A DNA stretch of 64,000 nt from Trichoplusia ni (taxonomy: Eukaryota; Arthropoda; Insecta; Lepidoptera; Noctuidae): positions 6,324,001 through 6,388,000 of the forward strand of contig NC_039478.1 of NCBI RefSeq assembly GCF_003590095.1, written 5' to 3'. The notes under the pieces were generated by a model that was not told the DNA's origin, did not search any database, and worked only from the letters and a program-made list of their open reading frames with translations. The stretch's first letter is position 1. Each line of letters begins with the position of its first letter. Below, piece by piece: positions 1 through 12,900 of the stretch. A program made the position numbers and the translations under genes.

Positions 1-2469
1 ATTTAATATGATGTTATGAATTACAGATCTGTGTTTTCAGCACTAGATTTTGATTTCTGTTGTGTATCTTATTACTTTTACTTAAGCTTATTATTTTTTA
101 ACACTCCTCCTCTCTTTCGGTTTCAATAAAAGCATCAACATTGTTCGTAACTCTTGCCCTAATGAAGGCATTAGCTAACGTACCGCAAAAAATATGCTAA
201 AACATAAGCTAGAAAGTCAAAATGCTTCCCAATAATGTATTGTATTTACTTCCTAAGAATTTAACATTGTCATAATTTCACACATGATTAACCAACATGT
301 ATATTTCACGTTTTAATGTATAGACTTCGATTCGTAATTGTTGTTGTCGTAAAATGAGAAATTGAGATGTTATAACATCGAAACTTCATTTGTATTTTCG
401 AATAGAAAATAAAATACCTTGTTTGATTATTTTTGTGATTAAAATGATCATATCTTGTGAGAATTCATAAAAACTGGTCTTTATGTTATTAAATTGGATA
501 TTAACTCAGTTTTTATGTTGGTGATGTTTATTATAAATATGTTTTTTGCAAACTTGGCCTTTACAATTGTTTTGCTTGTTTAGTAAGATCAAAGTGTAAA
601 TAAATAGACTGATCATGTAACAGTAGGTATTAATAGGTGTATCTTTAGTCCAAGAATCCGTGACGGCTAGAACTTTGTTATTTAATAAGATAATAATTAA
701 AACAAACTTTTATCTTTTTCACGTAACGGTGTTCCGGACGTCATGGGCTCCTGGTCTATATGTAATTAGCGTTCTATCTGATTGTTATTGAACTTTGTCA
801 TTATTGACACATCGGATGCTAAATATATTCTCAATTGCTATCGTACTTCTATAAATATACAAGCCAGGCGGCACTCTCCTTGTGTGCCGATGATAAAAAA
901 GTTAATTTTATTACTCTTCTTTAAAAGCTCTAAAGGTTAAAATTCATCAAAGTTCGATCAGCAGTTTATGCGTAAATAGTAACATTCTAGTGGCGGCTGG
1001 ACCCTAGCTTAGAAGTTCTACTATAACTTCGTCAAATATGAACTAATATTCTAATATTCTGACATACTTATAGAATAAAACATCTATATTATCTAACAAA
1101 CACTTTACTTCATTTTATTAAGTACCGTTAATTTCTTGACCAACCGAATTATTTCGTAACTAAATTGCCTACAGTATAAAATAAAAACGGAAAATTAGTT
1201 ACATCTGTAGCTGTGACTAAATAACTAGTTTTTGGGAATCAAAATATCCAAGTCACTTGTTTTTATGCCAATGAAATTAGTTCCATTTGATTAAGTTAGG
1301 CTTATAACGCTGTCATAATTGTTTTAACCGTAGAAATGCGTCAGAGAGACTAATCATAACGTTATGACACTTATTCGGAGGACAATAAGGTCTTTTTTTT
1401 GTGTCAATCACCAAACTTTTAATAAAAACTGTTTGTTATTTCTTGTTTAACATCTTCCTTTTCTATAACAACCAAAGTTAACAAGGATATTATTCAGAAT
1501 AGGAGTAAAAGTACATAAGCACTAACTACGGATAAGCTTGCATGACCATAATTCTTGAAATTCGATATCGCTATGTAAATATTTTGATACGATGCGTGTT
1601 GACCAAGCCAAGATTTGAACATCTGCTGAATAATTTAAGAATTCAACTCATACATCAAAATAATATCAAGTTTGGTAATTTGATATGGTCTTGAAAATAT
1701 TTATAACTTCTAGAATTTTCTAGAAACTCTATTTTAATATCTGCTGGACTAATAATAACACTATTATTAAGTATTTAAATTCGATCTTTAAAAATGATAC
1801 TGCATGAATAAAAACTATACTATAATTATTATTATCAAGCTGAAATGTTTGTTGACGACGCTCATCTTTGAAATTACTGAACCGATTTCAAAAATAATTT
1901 TACTGTTAGATAGCCCATAAAGAGAGACTAGGACAACATATCATAACGGTATTGTCAATAAGAACAGACAAGTACCTAATGCAAAATCTTACAAAAAAGG
2001 GGAATCAATCACCATTTTTGTGCAAATTACTTACTACAAATGGAAATCCAAGTGACGATCGTCATCAAAATTAATTTTATCTTTACGTAACTAATTTGGA
2101 ATATAGCTAGGTAGCATATTTTAACGAATGTCACCACAATACATCTATTTAATACTTTAATCTGTCCATGAATAATTTAAAACTGTTTAATGTTTTAAAA
2201 CTATTGTCGGTACTGACGTTCATTCAATACTAGCAAAATTTTCACATGCCCCTCTATATATTCTCACACTTATCTTCTCATAGTCGATAATACAACAATT
2301 ACAATAGTAATCTTTCACACTTCGAGATAAGAGTCATAAAACCTGATTGTTTAGTTTTTACACTTTTGCATTATATATATTAACCCTGTCATGTCCGGCC
2401 GTTGGTGACTCATCAACGTTTGTTGGTGAATTGTCTTTACCCTCTGTACTATGAAGGTTTCATAGCAGT

Positions 2470-2709
2470 CATCATCCTAACCTTTTCCCAACTATGTTGG
2501 GGTCAGCTTCCAGTCTAACTGTCTGCCTATCTGACCTCCTCAACCCTTAATGGGCAACAGCCAGGACCCACAATTTAACGTGCCTTCCGAAACACGGAGG
2601 AACTCGTTATGACAAAGATGGTCACCCATCTACGGACCAACCGCGTCAAGAGTAGCTTAACCTGCGATCGATCCACTTATGCAGTTATTGCTTAGCCACG
2701 AGCTCCTCC
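2470..2709 (-). mobile_element. SINE with 5S rRNA-like head, internally deleted copy
   Basis: Flanked by a 17 bp target-site duplication with one mismatch (2453-2469 and 2710-2726). On the minus strand the head runs from 2709 downward; 2644-2620 reads as a segment matching the internal promoter part of 5S rRNA, including GATGGGTGACC of box C (21 of 25 positions against 5S rRNA as I remember it). The tail is CCCCAACATAGTTGGG then AGGATGATGA. Compared with the copy at 50684-51042 it has lost two internal stretches. Confidence 0.75.
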
Positions 2710-2743
2710 GAAGGTTTTATAGCAGTACTATTAAAAATTTTAA

Positions 2744-2785
2744 AGCGAGGTGCTATGTAGCACGTAGCCCCATCTCACTTCCTCA
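2744..2785. repeat. Divergent copy of dispersed hairpin repeat
   Basis: Arms GCGAGGTGCT and CCATCTCACTTCC flank a GC-richer middle. It resembles the repeat seen clearly at 22841-22893 but is the weakest of the set. Confidence 0.3.
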
Positions 2786-3697
2786 ATGACGACAATTTTT
2801 GCTTTCAGAGCTATAAGTTAGCACTCAGATCTTAGTAACCTTGAGCTTTATTATTTCAATTGATATTGAAATTTTCCTCTTTCTTAATAATTTGATACAG
2901 ACTGGTTTATTCAGTTTGCTAGTCAGGTGATACAAAAACAATGTTGCTTAATCTAATATTAATAACTGGAACAAGATCATAGCTTATTTAAGACGTGCTG
3001 CACTCAATACCTTTCAAATCGGTAATAAATAATAGTTTTGCAACAACTTAACTTGCCCCCATTACAATGTAACTTAGCCCTTAGCCCTAATAACTGTTAT
3101 CTATTCGCCTTTATGTATATTCATCATTTTATTTGCACTTGTTAAATCTTGACATTAATTTAGTTTTAAATGTCGAATTATTAAACGCCATACATATTCA
3201 AATGTATGTTAATAAGCAAGTGTTCTCTAAAGCTCTACATTTTAAGTGTAGGTTATTTATTATGAATATCCTTGACTTGAATATTTGCACTGATACATAA
3301 TAGTTCATGCATTTCTTTGTTCATTTGTACACTAAAAACTAATTTGCTGATATAATTCATGAAATCCAACACCAAGATCGTTCTTTATTATGATTTTTAC
3401 ACTGCATGAAAATTACATAACCTTTCGTTTAGTCACATGACTGTTATCTCCATAAATCTTAGCGTTTTCTATTAATGCCAACAATGGTCGAAATGTCATT
3501 TTGCTTTTGGAGCAATCCAGAACCAGCTTATTCATATGATAATGAAAACAATAGGTAATCGTTTAAAGTTCGTACGATTTGGACTCTTGTCGGTGAAGCA
3601 TTATCAATCCAATTTATACATTAGATCTCCCACGATTTCTTATAGTAAGTCAACAATTTTTCTATTCAACATCTAATAAAACCGTTTTGCCTAACAG

Positions 3698-3917
3698 AGG
3701 GTCGAGTGGAAGTATCCCGGGAGAACAAGTACCTCAGTACGATGGCTCCGGGCAAGGTCTTCGGCGAGCTCGCGATTCTGTACAACTGCAAACGTACGGC
3801 CACCATCAAGGCTGCTACTGACTGCAGGCTGTGGGCCATCGAGCGACAATGCTTCCAAACCATCATGATGCGTACTGGACTCATCCGCCAGGCTGAATAT
3901 ACTGACTTCCTTAAGAG
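3698..3917 (+). CDS. for: for exon (first in window): end of cGMP-binding domain A
   Basis: Begins after the acceptor ctaacag and ends at donor gtaaga. The first two bases complete a split codon from an upstream exon outside the window (a final G there would give Glu). It encodes residues 1-73, including GRVEVSREN, the phosphate-binding cassette FGELAILYNCKRTATI with Glu23, Arg32 and Thr33, and the helix AIERQCFQTIMMRTG. Thr after Arg is the residue that favours cGMP over cAMP in this family. No initiator is present here: the apparent early start is internal to the protein. The exon ends with two bases of Ser73, completed by T at 11160. Confidence 0.92.
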
Positions 3918-6900
3918 GTAAGAACTATTTTACGTAAAATTAGAGTACCACAAGATATAGAGATTTCCTTTACTAGAGAGTGCCCGGTGTAGTTGGAAAG
4001 ATTTTTTTTTGATAATATTATCATGATTTGGTTAGTTTTATGGTTATTGATCTTATTAATCGATTTTTATTTTACCTTTAACCATTTTGACGAAATTCCA
4101 TAGATTTTCTACATCCATGAAATCAGTGCAGTAAAAGAGTGCGCTTTGTTCTTGCTTAGATCTTAAGCCGTCAGTGATTTTATGACTCTTGGTTCAGCAA
4201 ATTAGTCGTGGTGATCTGACGAACACACACTTTCTCATCAAAGTGAGGATGTTTTGGTCTTAATTCGTCTCATAAACCGAGGGTCGGGTTTCCGTTAGGT
4301 TATTGGGTTAATGTGAAAATAATCCAATAAGGCTTTGCATTCTAGTTTCTTAGTTGACACAAAACTATTAAATTATAGTCACGAAAGAGTATTTATTTAC
4401 TTTTAAAATTGTTTCATCATCACTGATTCTAACCGCATAATAGAAAAGAATCAACAGTATTGCTATAATTTTATTTTATACAATCATAAAGCAACCAGTT
4501 GTAGAAATCTCGCTGGTGATAGAAAGAACTTTCTCAAGCATTTGTTTTTAATTTAGATAGAACCTAGATATACCTGTTTACTTCATAAATAGCAATACGG
4601 ATGCTTTAGTGTTCGTTTTATAGCACCATTCAAGTTTTAATGATTTAAAAAACCATTGAACTCACACCGTTCTATATTCTATTAATAAAAACAAGAGTCA
4701 TTCATACTTGGCACAGAAATCGTTGTGTTTTTGTACGATGAGTTTTATTTCTGTGAGCTATTTCGACTTTTCTTACCAAATAAGACGCGTTGTTTACAAT
4801 AACGAGGGCACTAACCCCGGAGTATGGTGACTTGACTTACAAACATGCTTGCGTACCTCGTCTATCACAACTCGATACAGACTGCCCTAATTTCCATTCA
4901 CACATTTGTTCCTAAAGCAAAAACTACAGACTTAACTTATTACGTAACATATAACCGGAATGAAACGGGTTCTCAGATTAAGTGTATTTTATTTGTAAGG
5001 ATTCTCGGAGGTAACTTTCATTTGTTTTTATTACCGAACAGCCGTTTCTTCATGAAAACAACATGAGCAATGTTACATACGTCAACATATATTTAAAATT
5101 ATACCTAAGTATCCAACATAATTAGATGGCTCTGACGCTTTGTTATTCGCATTGAATTCTCACAGACAAATGGCAGACAGCATAGGTCTTAATAACACTA
5201 CTTGAATAGGATCTGTTATCGTATATGTGTATGTACACGACAATACAAGCTTGCTTCTCGAAGTACCGATGACAGACTAGGATATTGACCTCGGGACACT
5301 TATGCAAATGCAATGGGCGTGCAATGGCCCATTCTTCTGCTTTCGACGGGCCTACACTCTCACAATACAGTCTAAACGAGAATCAAGATGTATATGAACG
5401 CTTTGAAACGCACGAACATTGATTTATTAATAACTTGAACGATGTTATTGGAGCTGTCGTCGCGAGAATCGATATCAACTTCAATCTAGTAACCCACATT
5501 CAATTACTGTATCTTCGTATAAAAATACAGTTTTTCGAACTCATATAGTTCACGCAGTTTTGAATGCAATAATTTCTGTAGTAAAGATAATAATAACACA
5601 ATTGTAATATAAAATACCGGCGACAGACTTATGAAATATTAAAATGTTTTCAATGCGCGCTAGCCATAATAAAAAGTTTTATTTGAGCACGTCTCAAGTA
5701 TCGTGTAACTCGAGACAACCTTCCATTTAATATCAAGGGTATCGTGTTGTAGAATGCTTAGTATCTGCTGCTTATTACAGCGAACCAGTACATATTCTTA
5801 ACTCGGCGATCCATCTTAGTTGAAGCCATCATCCCCAAGATTAATGTCTCTTTCGCAATCTTCATCTAAGTTGTTTCTTTATTTTAAAAGCTGACAGCTT
5901 AATGTGAGAAAAAAAACATGATTTCTCTTGTTCTATAAACGATAAAATGATGAGATTATTAACGAGCCCACTTTGGTTGTTTCACTCTAAATTGCCCAAT
6001 CAGAGGCAGTATTATGTAAATTACGAAATCATAATAAAGAAAGTTGTCATGTCTGCTCCGATTACCATATAAGTCGCAGACCGTTTTGGCACCGAACGGT
6101 TAAATTTTTACGACTTTAGAGTTAAATATAGTTCAGCAGACTGTTTAAAATCGCATTAGATATGTCACACACGTGAACACGGTTACACACGCAATTTTCT
6201 GTTTCATTCATTCGAATTCTTTGCAGTATAAGATAAATACCTTTCCAAAGTAACACGCGAATCCGTTGCTAGTATTAGTTAGACACGAACATTGTGGTGT
6301 CTACGCATAGAATGCAATATTCATCGAAGCTATCAAACCGACTATAAAACAAAGCCATTGTTGGCAAACCAGTGTCAACGCAATTGCCCAAGCACTCGCG
6401 CACAATTTACGAAACTCACTTACTGGCTAGTGAGTTTCGTTCGTCACGTTTGTAGTTGACATTTTGAGACTGCAAAATTGCAATCCTTTCACTGCAACTA
6501 CGTAATCTGTATTAAGAAAGCTAAACTAGAAACACGAGAACATGTATTATGGTATATCATTTTACTCAGACTTTACTGAAAGGATCCAAGTTTAGTCTGA
6601 CTCGTCAGACTGATTCATTACTTTTGTCTCCTTGCTTTGTCATTCTTTACGTAGGAATGTTGGTCATCTATGGTTTAAAGTGTATGATTTGAATAATGAC
6701 GTACTTACGTGTCATTTGCGTCGTGTTGCTAAGTAATATCTCAATACTTGTTTCATTATCTTTTACGATCGTTTCTTTTACAAAGATATCTAATAGTACT
6801 ACTCATTCTACTGTGAGAGGTGAACAGCTCTACACTACGCATAGCGTTGTCTCGTTCCCACCACGACGGTTCATCTTTACAAGCATATTAGGGAACCAGT

Positions 6901-9900
6901 TGAGTTAAAATCCTTATTAATTTTACGCCGCAACTAAGTCTGCTTAAGGAAACTTTGCAATTACTGAGTATTCCCTGGCCCATCAATAATTTTACGCATT
7001 TCGTCATTTAACAATTTTGTTAATATCATGTAAGTCTGTCGTAAAATGTGGTAAACATTGATAACGTTACTTGTATGGCTCGTTAAATATGTACAATGGA
7101 TTTTATGTCTGATGAGGTGTTTAGATCATTTAACAACGGCTCATAAACAATAACTACTGACTGCTTATTGCGATGATAGAATAGACCACCTCTAGCGTTA
7201 ATCTAACCTAGAGTTATCTGGTAGCTTATTCAAGAAATCGCTCACAATCGGCTAAGAGCGCGGCGTCTTTCTTTCAAAGCAACAAGGCATAGTGGCCCCT
7301 TTAAACAAAAAACATCTTGAAATTTGATTGCACGGATAGCCGAGTGGTTGAGGTCACCACGCTAAACACACTGTACGAGACGTGCCATGGGTTCGAGCCC
7401 CGCTTAGGATAAGCGTATGCGTGATCCATGAATGATTGTCCGAGTGTCTTTGTGCATGTGTCCTGTATGTTTGTGAAACCTCCTCGCGACACAAGAATTC
7501 TTAGAGCGGGAGTCGTTTTTTTTTAATTGAAAATATAATCTAGTACATATACTTAGCTAATTTAATGAAATATCGACTAGTCAGTCAATCTTCTGGTACG
7601 TATTAATGATATTAGGTTTTTCTCTATCCAAGATACCACTCATGTGCTTCTGCCTCGACATACTTTAGTTAATTACCCGCTTGTGCATTAGCATCGAGTT
7701 ACACGATGTTGCAATATAATAACGCAACCAGACTTCAATTTACTTTGTGTTATTGTTGGACATTGTTTAGTAGACTGACAATCGACATTTGCCGCCGTAA
7801 CGCTATATCTTGCGACTTTAACTTATAATAATAACAGTCTTTAGATGGCACTTCACTGTTTAGGGATTATTTGAAAATTGATCGTTTGGCAATTTCAGAT
7901 TCGAATCGGGAATTGAGGTTTCCTCACGTTGTTTTCCTCCAGTGTATATAAGTTTTTTTTTAATTCAAAAAGTCCCGTACGGTACTTGTCTACGTTGGGA
8001 TCAAACCCGCACCCCATGCGTACAAGTCTACATTTAGAACCGCAACACCACCTCGACCGTGCGTAACTTATTAGTTACTCTTTACGCGTACGATAATATT
8101 TCTTCTCGATTTGAATATTTTAGAAACGGAGTCTATACAACTAGTACCATGTAAATTCGGTAAACTGTAATTTGAATAACGAGTAACCATGACTGATAAA
8201 TATAAGCAATAAAAATCAACTTCGCCTAACATTGCGGAACCAAGCACTGTCAAATTGACCGAGGCCACTGTCAAACCTTGCATTGAGGCCGGAATACTGC
8301 CAATGAATGAAAAAAAACAGTCAAGTGTGAGACGGGCTCACAACACGTGAGGGTTTCGAATAAGCAGGATAAAGATAAAAAGGTACTCATTAATTTTATG
8401 ACGAATTGTCAAGTAACTTTTTATTATTCCTTGTTCAAATGAAGACATATTGCACATCATCTAATATTAATAAAAATATAGCTGCTTTACTATCACAGCC
8501 GAACAAAAAGTGGATTTCAGTAATAGGGTTCCGTTTTTACCGTTTGGGTGGTACGGAACCCCGAAAACTATTTCGTATAATGTTTTAATATTAGATCACA
8601 TGTTTCATGGAAGAATTATTAATGAATACTATTAGTATGAATGTACCTTGTGTACCATCAAACCTTGCGGTTCAATGAACGACTTTGTTTCGCACGAGAT
8701 TGCAAGTTAGAATCCAATGCTAGGAAGTATAAATGTGACGTTTTCAAAGTTGAATGTATTACCCTAATTCCGGAAACAAATGAGAGGCAACATGGGGCCA
8801 AATAGAAAAAATGACATTGTCACGACAAAAATTGCAAACAAGCGTAGATATTTATCAGTGCTCATCCTTAGGATATGTGCTCAGTGCTCATTCTTATATG
8901 GGATGTCTTTAATCACATGTTTGACATTTATAGGCTTCTAAATTAACAATAATTATAATACCAGCCTATATTAAAAAGTTTGACCATCCCGAAGGCGTAT
9001 GTGAGTTGTCATTATCAGATTCCAATAATATGAAAACAAGTTTAAGTACGTATTTTTCATCCAACGTTAGATTAGTGATTAGACGTGTAGGAAAATACAT
9101 GTCACTTTAAGAAAATCACATTGAAGATCGCCTCATGCATACAAGTCTATACTTAAAACCGCAAGGGCACCACGACAAAATTACTAATACAACAAACAAA
9201 AGACGAGCAGAATATGTTGTATGGTACTGAGTATAAATAGCGGTAAAATAATAAATATTGACATCACAAGCTTTTAGTTCACAGTGTATTGACCGTGAAA
9301 AATTGTGCGATTGTAGCAATTTTCATTGGAGCCGACTGTGACGCACAGTTACCATAATAACACGTTGTACTGCTCTGATGACTCGATTCTGTATGTTCGT
9401 TTAATTTATATCTTCTATACTAATATATACAGCTGAAGAGTTTGTTTGTTTGAACGCGCTAATCTTAGGAACGGTTCAAATTAAAAAAAAAATTGTGTCG
9501 AATAGACCATTCATCGAGGAAGATTTTAGGCTATATACCATCACGCTGCGACTAATAGGAGCAAAGATACAATGGAAAATGTGGAAAAAGCAGGGATAAT
9601 GATTCCTCTTCGAGGGCTTCCATTCAAAAATTCCTAACTTATATCTTCTAACGACGCGGACGAAGTCGCGGGCAACAGCTAGTTGTCTGATAAGAGGGAC
9701 ATTTCTATACAGTAGTGATTAAACTATAATCAATACTTGTCATTCCAGATCTGAGTTGTAATTATTGCGTTGTGTATGCGACAATAAGGAAGATACTTTA
9801 TGTTAAACAATCCTACTTCCTGTTTATTAAACGCGATAGTTTGGATGTATGGATGTTTGTTCCTCTTTCACGCAAAAATCACTGAACGGATTTAATGAAA

Positions 9901-12900
9901 TTTGGTGCTCAGATAGTTTATTACCAGGATTAAGACATAGGATTGTTTGTATGCCAATTTTATGTTCCCGTAGGATCATTTTCGATTTGAATAGGCGGGC
10001 CTGTGGGCAACAGCTAGTCATACATAGTAGAAATAATATTTTTTCTCGTAGTTAATTTCGACTTTCAACCAACGTTATATCGAGGACAATGTATTTCTGC
10101 CTGATTTTTTATGCCCAAAGAGCATCGATCATCTAATTTTGTATGTATAGACTAACGACCTTTATTTTTTATTTCGTGTCTAGCACTGTGTCGATACTTG
10201 AAATATACCAGGATACTCATAAACAACTTATTTAATACGTCAAATAAATGTTTATCGAAGCCTATGACTCACATACGGAAACCTTGCAACGTTGACCGGA
10301 CTCTCAGCGTTCACTTTCAAAAGTACCTCGCTGAATTAATTAACTATAAGTACATTAAACTGGATGAAATATAATCAGGTTATTTAATAAACTTACCGTG
10401 TATTTTAATGTAAGTTTAAAGATATCAGTGCAATAAAATGTAGGTACTATCATGTTTTTTTTACTTTAATTACAGACGGTGTATTAGGAAATTAACAATA
10501 AATAAATAAAAAGTAAATTCTTCTCATAGGCAGAGTTAGAAATATTATAATGCTTGCGAATAAAAAAAAAACATAAATAGAAAATTATATAAATAAAGTA
10601 AAACTTAACTTAAAGTTAATTGGATCAGCTAAAAAAGCAAGCAATAGGTAGACCTTTTATTACACACTTTAACAGAGCGAAATGTTTTCTTAAATCTATC
10701 GACAAGAACTTATACCGAAAACGAAACACTATCAAAAAACACAAAAAATATGACATAACATTATACAACATAACATTGCCACTCGTTTATTTTCTAACTT
10801 AGAAATTCCATAACCAACAACTGGGCACTTTCTATTCGCAAACGTAACCGAACCTACTTCTTCTGATGATATAACTATGATAGCAGCTGACTTGCTCCCG
10901 AAATTGTTTAAGTTCTGTTTTTTATTTCGATTTTTTTAAGTTCAGTATCGAAATGAAAATCGATTACCAATCGAGTGTTATCAACGTCGTCAGCTTTCGA
11001 TCAAGTGTTGTTCCAAATCGTAACACTGTACCAATTAGTGCTCGGGTCGGGTTTTCGAGTAAAAACCATCGATATTAACTTAATCGGGACGATACTCGAT
11101 TCTATCGAGTAAACTCGATCGAAAGCGTCTGTGAAAATTAACGTGTATTTGTTTTTCAGTGTACCGATCTTCAAAGATTTGCCAGAAGACACCCTTATCA
11201 AGATATCCGATGTACTCGAGGAGACACACTACCAGAATGGAGATTACATCATTAGGCAAGGAGCTAGGGGTGACACGTTCTTCATCATCTCTAAGGGACA
11301 GGTAAGATTACTTTTTATTTATTATTTTCCTTTTAAGAACTCGTCGCTTAGGTCCCGGCACCATAATCTAAAAACTTGTAAAAATAAGCGGCAAACCTTG
11401 ATTAATCCATCAAATCTAATAACGAAAAATAATAATACTTTTATGATGTAATAAATACTTGAAATAATTACAATCTGAGATACTGATTATATTCTATATC
11501 CTGGATACTTGATCTTTAAAACCAACATTATATATGCATTGCTCCATTCTCATTAAATACAAAATGTCAAAGATAAATTACAATATTGTAATTCCTAGGT
11601 TGATATTTAAGAATCAAATCAAGGTTTCAAAAAGAAACAACCTTAGTTATAAATAACCTTGTTGTATGAATGTCTCAATAATCATAATTATTATTGAAAA
11701 CAAAATGTCGTCAAGAATACGATGACAACTTTTCCATTATTTATAAATAGATGTTGTTAGTCATTTGTTTTTATCTTGCCTCGTTAAACAATTATTATCT
11801 AATCATTTTCTTGTTTAAACCAGTTTGCGGAATAGTTAAATTTATAAACATTATGGCAGTGTGACAAAATAGAATATATATATATATATAAAATACTTTT
11901 TTATTGGTAGAAACCTGATGAACGTTGTTATGATAGTTAAGTGTTTTTTATTAGAAAGAAATTGTATTTGCCATTAAATGCTATTTTTATCTCTAAATGC
12001 ATTCAACAATACATGTAATTAAATGCCTTTACAAAAAGGCGAAGTTAAAATTTTACTTTGAATGTACCAAACTGTTTATTTACTGAAAAATCAATAATCA
12101 CTTTTGCAAACCTATTCTCGAGTGTGTTACATTCATTTTCCAATTGTTCATTTACATACGTTTATAAAAAAAGAAGTTATCTCAACTTTAATTCCCTACT
12201 CCACAAAAAAAAAACCATTAAAAAGCCGTCGGCAAAAACAAGTTATATATTAATCTGGTCGATCTCTAAACACGACAATTTTACTATACGTGTGGACTGG
12301 ACCGACTTTCGTTTGGCCCACAGTCGCCATGACTTTTTTACCTTTGACCACACCTCCGTATTTTGTAAACATATTATCCGTCTTCACGTAATCCGATGAT
12401 CCGTAATCTTTTCACTTTCAAAATATTACTTTTGATTATATAACAGTTACGGCGAACAATAAGTTGTGATTGTAGAGTTAGTATTCTAGACGTGGAAAGA
12501 AACTCCAAAAAGGTTTTATTGTGTTTTCCTTAACGTGACGTGAATTTTGTATAAAAAGGACTCTCTGTTCTTCGAATGAATTTTTGGACAGTTTTTTATT
12601 ACCGCAAATACTTGCATTAATATTTTTTTTCGAATTGTATTTGTGAATATCTGTCAAGAGGTATTAGAATTACAAGATTTTTGCAGTGTGTAACTGAGCC
12701 AAAAGCCATCCAAGTGCTTTGTACCATGAGCTATAAACATGCCAAAACCATGCCTGGGTCTCTGTCTCGGAATATTTTCTTCTCCTTAAAAATCTTGCAA
12801 TCATTCCATATGACTCCGAGCACACGTGTCGAATATTATCTTGTGTTGTTACTTGGGTACGTTACCCTAAAACACAGGGTCTTTGATGTAAGCCCGTTTG

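Larger units (their letters stand above)
1..3697 (+). other. for: Partial intron of for (3' end of an upstream intron)
   Basis: Non-coding, AT-rich. Its acceptor is ctaacag just before 3698. It holds a 5S-like SINE at 2470-2709, a short hairpin-repeat relative at 2744-2785, and a decayed Helitron-like 5' segment near 1845-1990 (the ACTGAACCGATTTC type motif). I see no alternative first exon with a start codon in the right phase, but cannot exclude a non-coding one. Confidence 0.7.
3918..11159 (+). other. for: Intron 1 of for (7.2 kb)
   Basis: Donor gtaaga, acceptor gtttttcag. Holds tRNA-derived SINEs at 7326-7526 and 7970-8056, a SINE head fragment at 9125-9178, two Helitrons at 9411-9682 and 9811-10017, a hairpin at 6409-6440, and GGTTCCGT-type repeat pieces at 8310-8360 and 8525-8562. 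A 10 bp perfect inverted repeat lies just before the acceptor. No exon recognised inside. Confidence 0.85.

Noticed and set aside
2580..2709. Possible 5S rRNA gene
   Set aside because: Only part of the molecule is similar and the sequence is bounded by a target duplication; it is a SINE head.
3666..3884. 72-codon frame on the minus strand
   Set aside because: Shadow of the for exon at 3698-3917, whose plus-strand frame has clear kinase-family homology.
7326..7400. tRNA gene-like sequence with box A and box B
   Set aside because: The cloverleaf part runs into a long non-tRNA body and T-rich tail, and decayed relatives occur at three other sites; it is a SINE.
8525..8562. Possible miRNA precursor hairpin
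   Set aside because: Stem only 9 bp and the same arms occur in a dispersed repeat at several other sites.
12058..12399. 113-codon frame in for intron 2
   Set aside because: Low-complexity, Lys/Ser/Phe-rich product of AT-rich intron sequence; no homology recognised.
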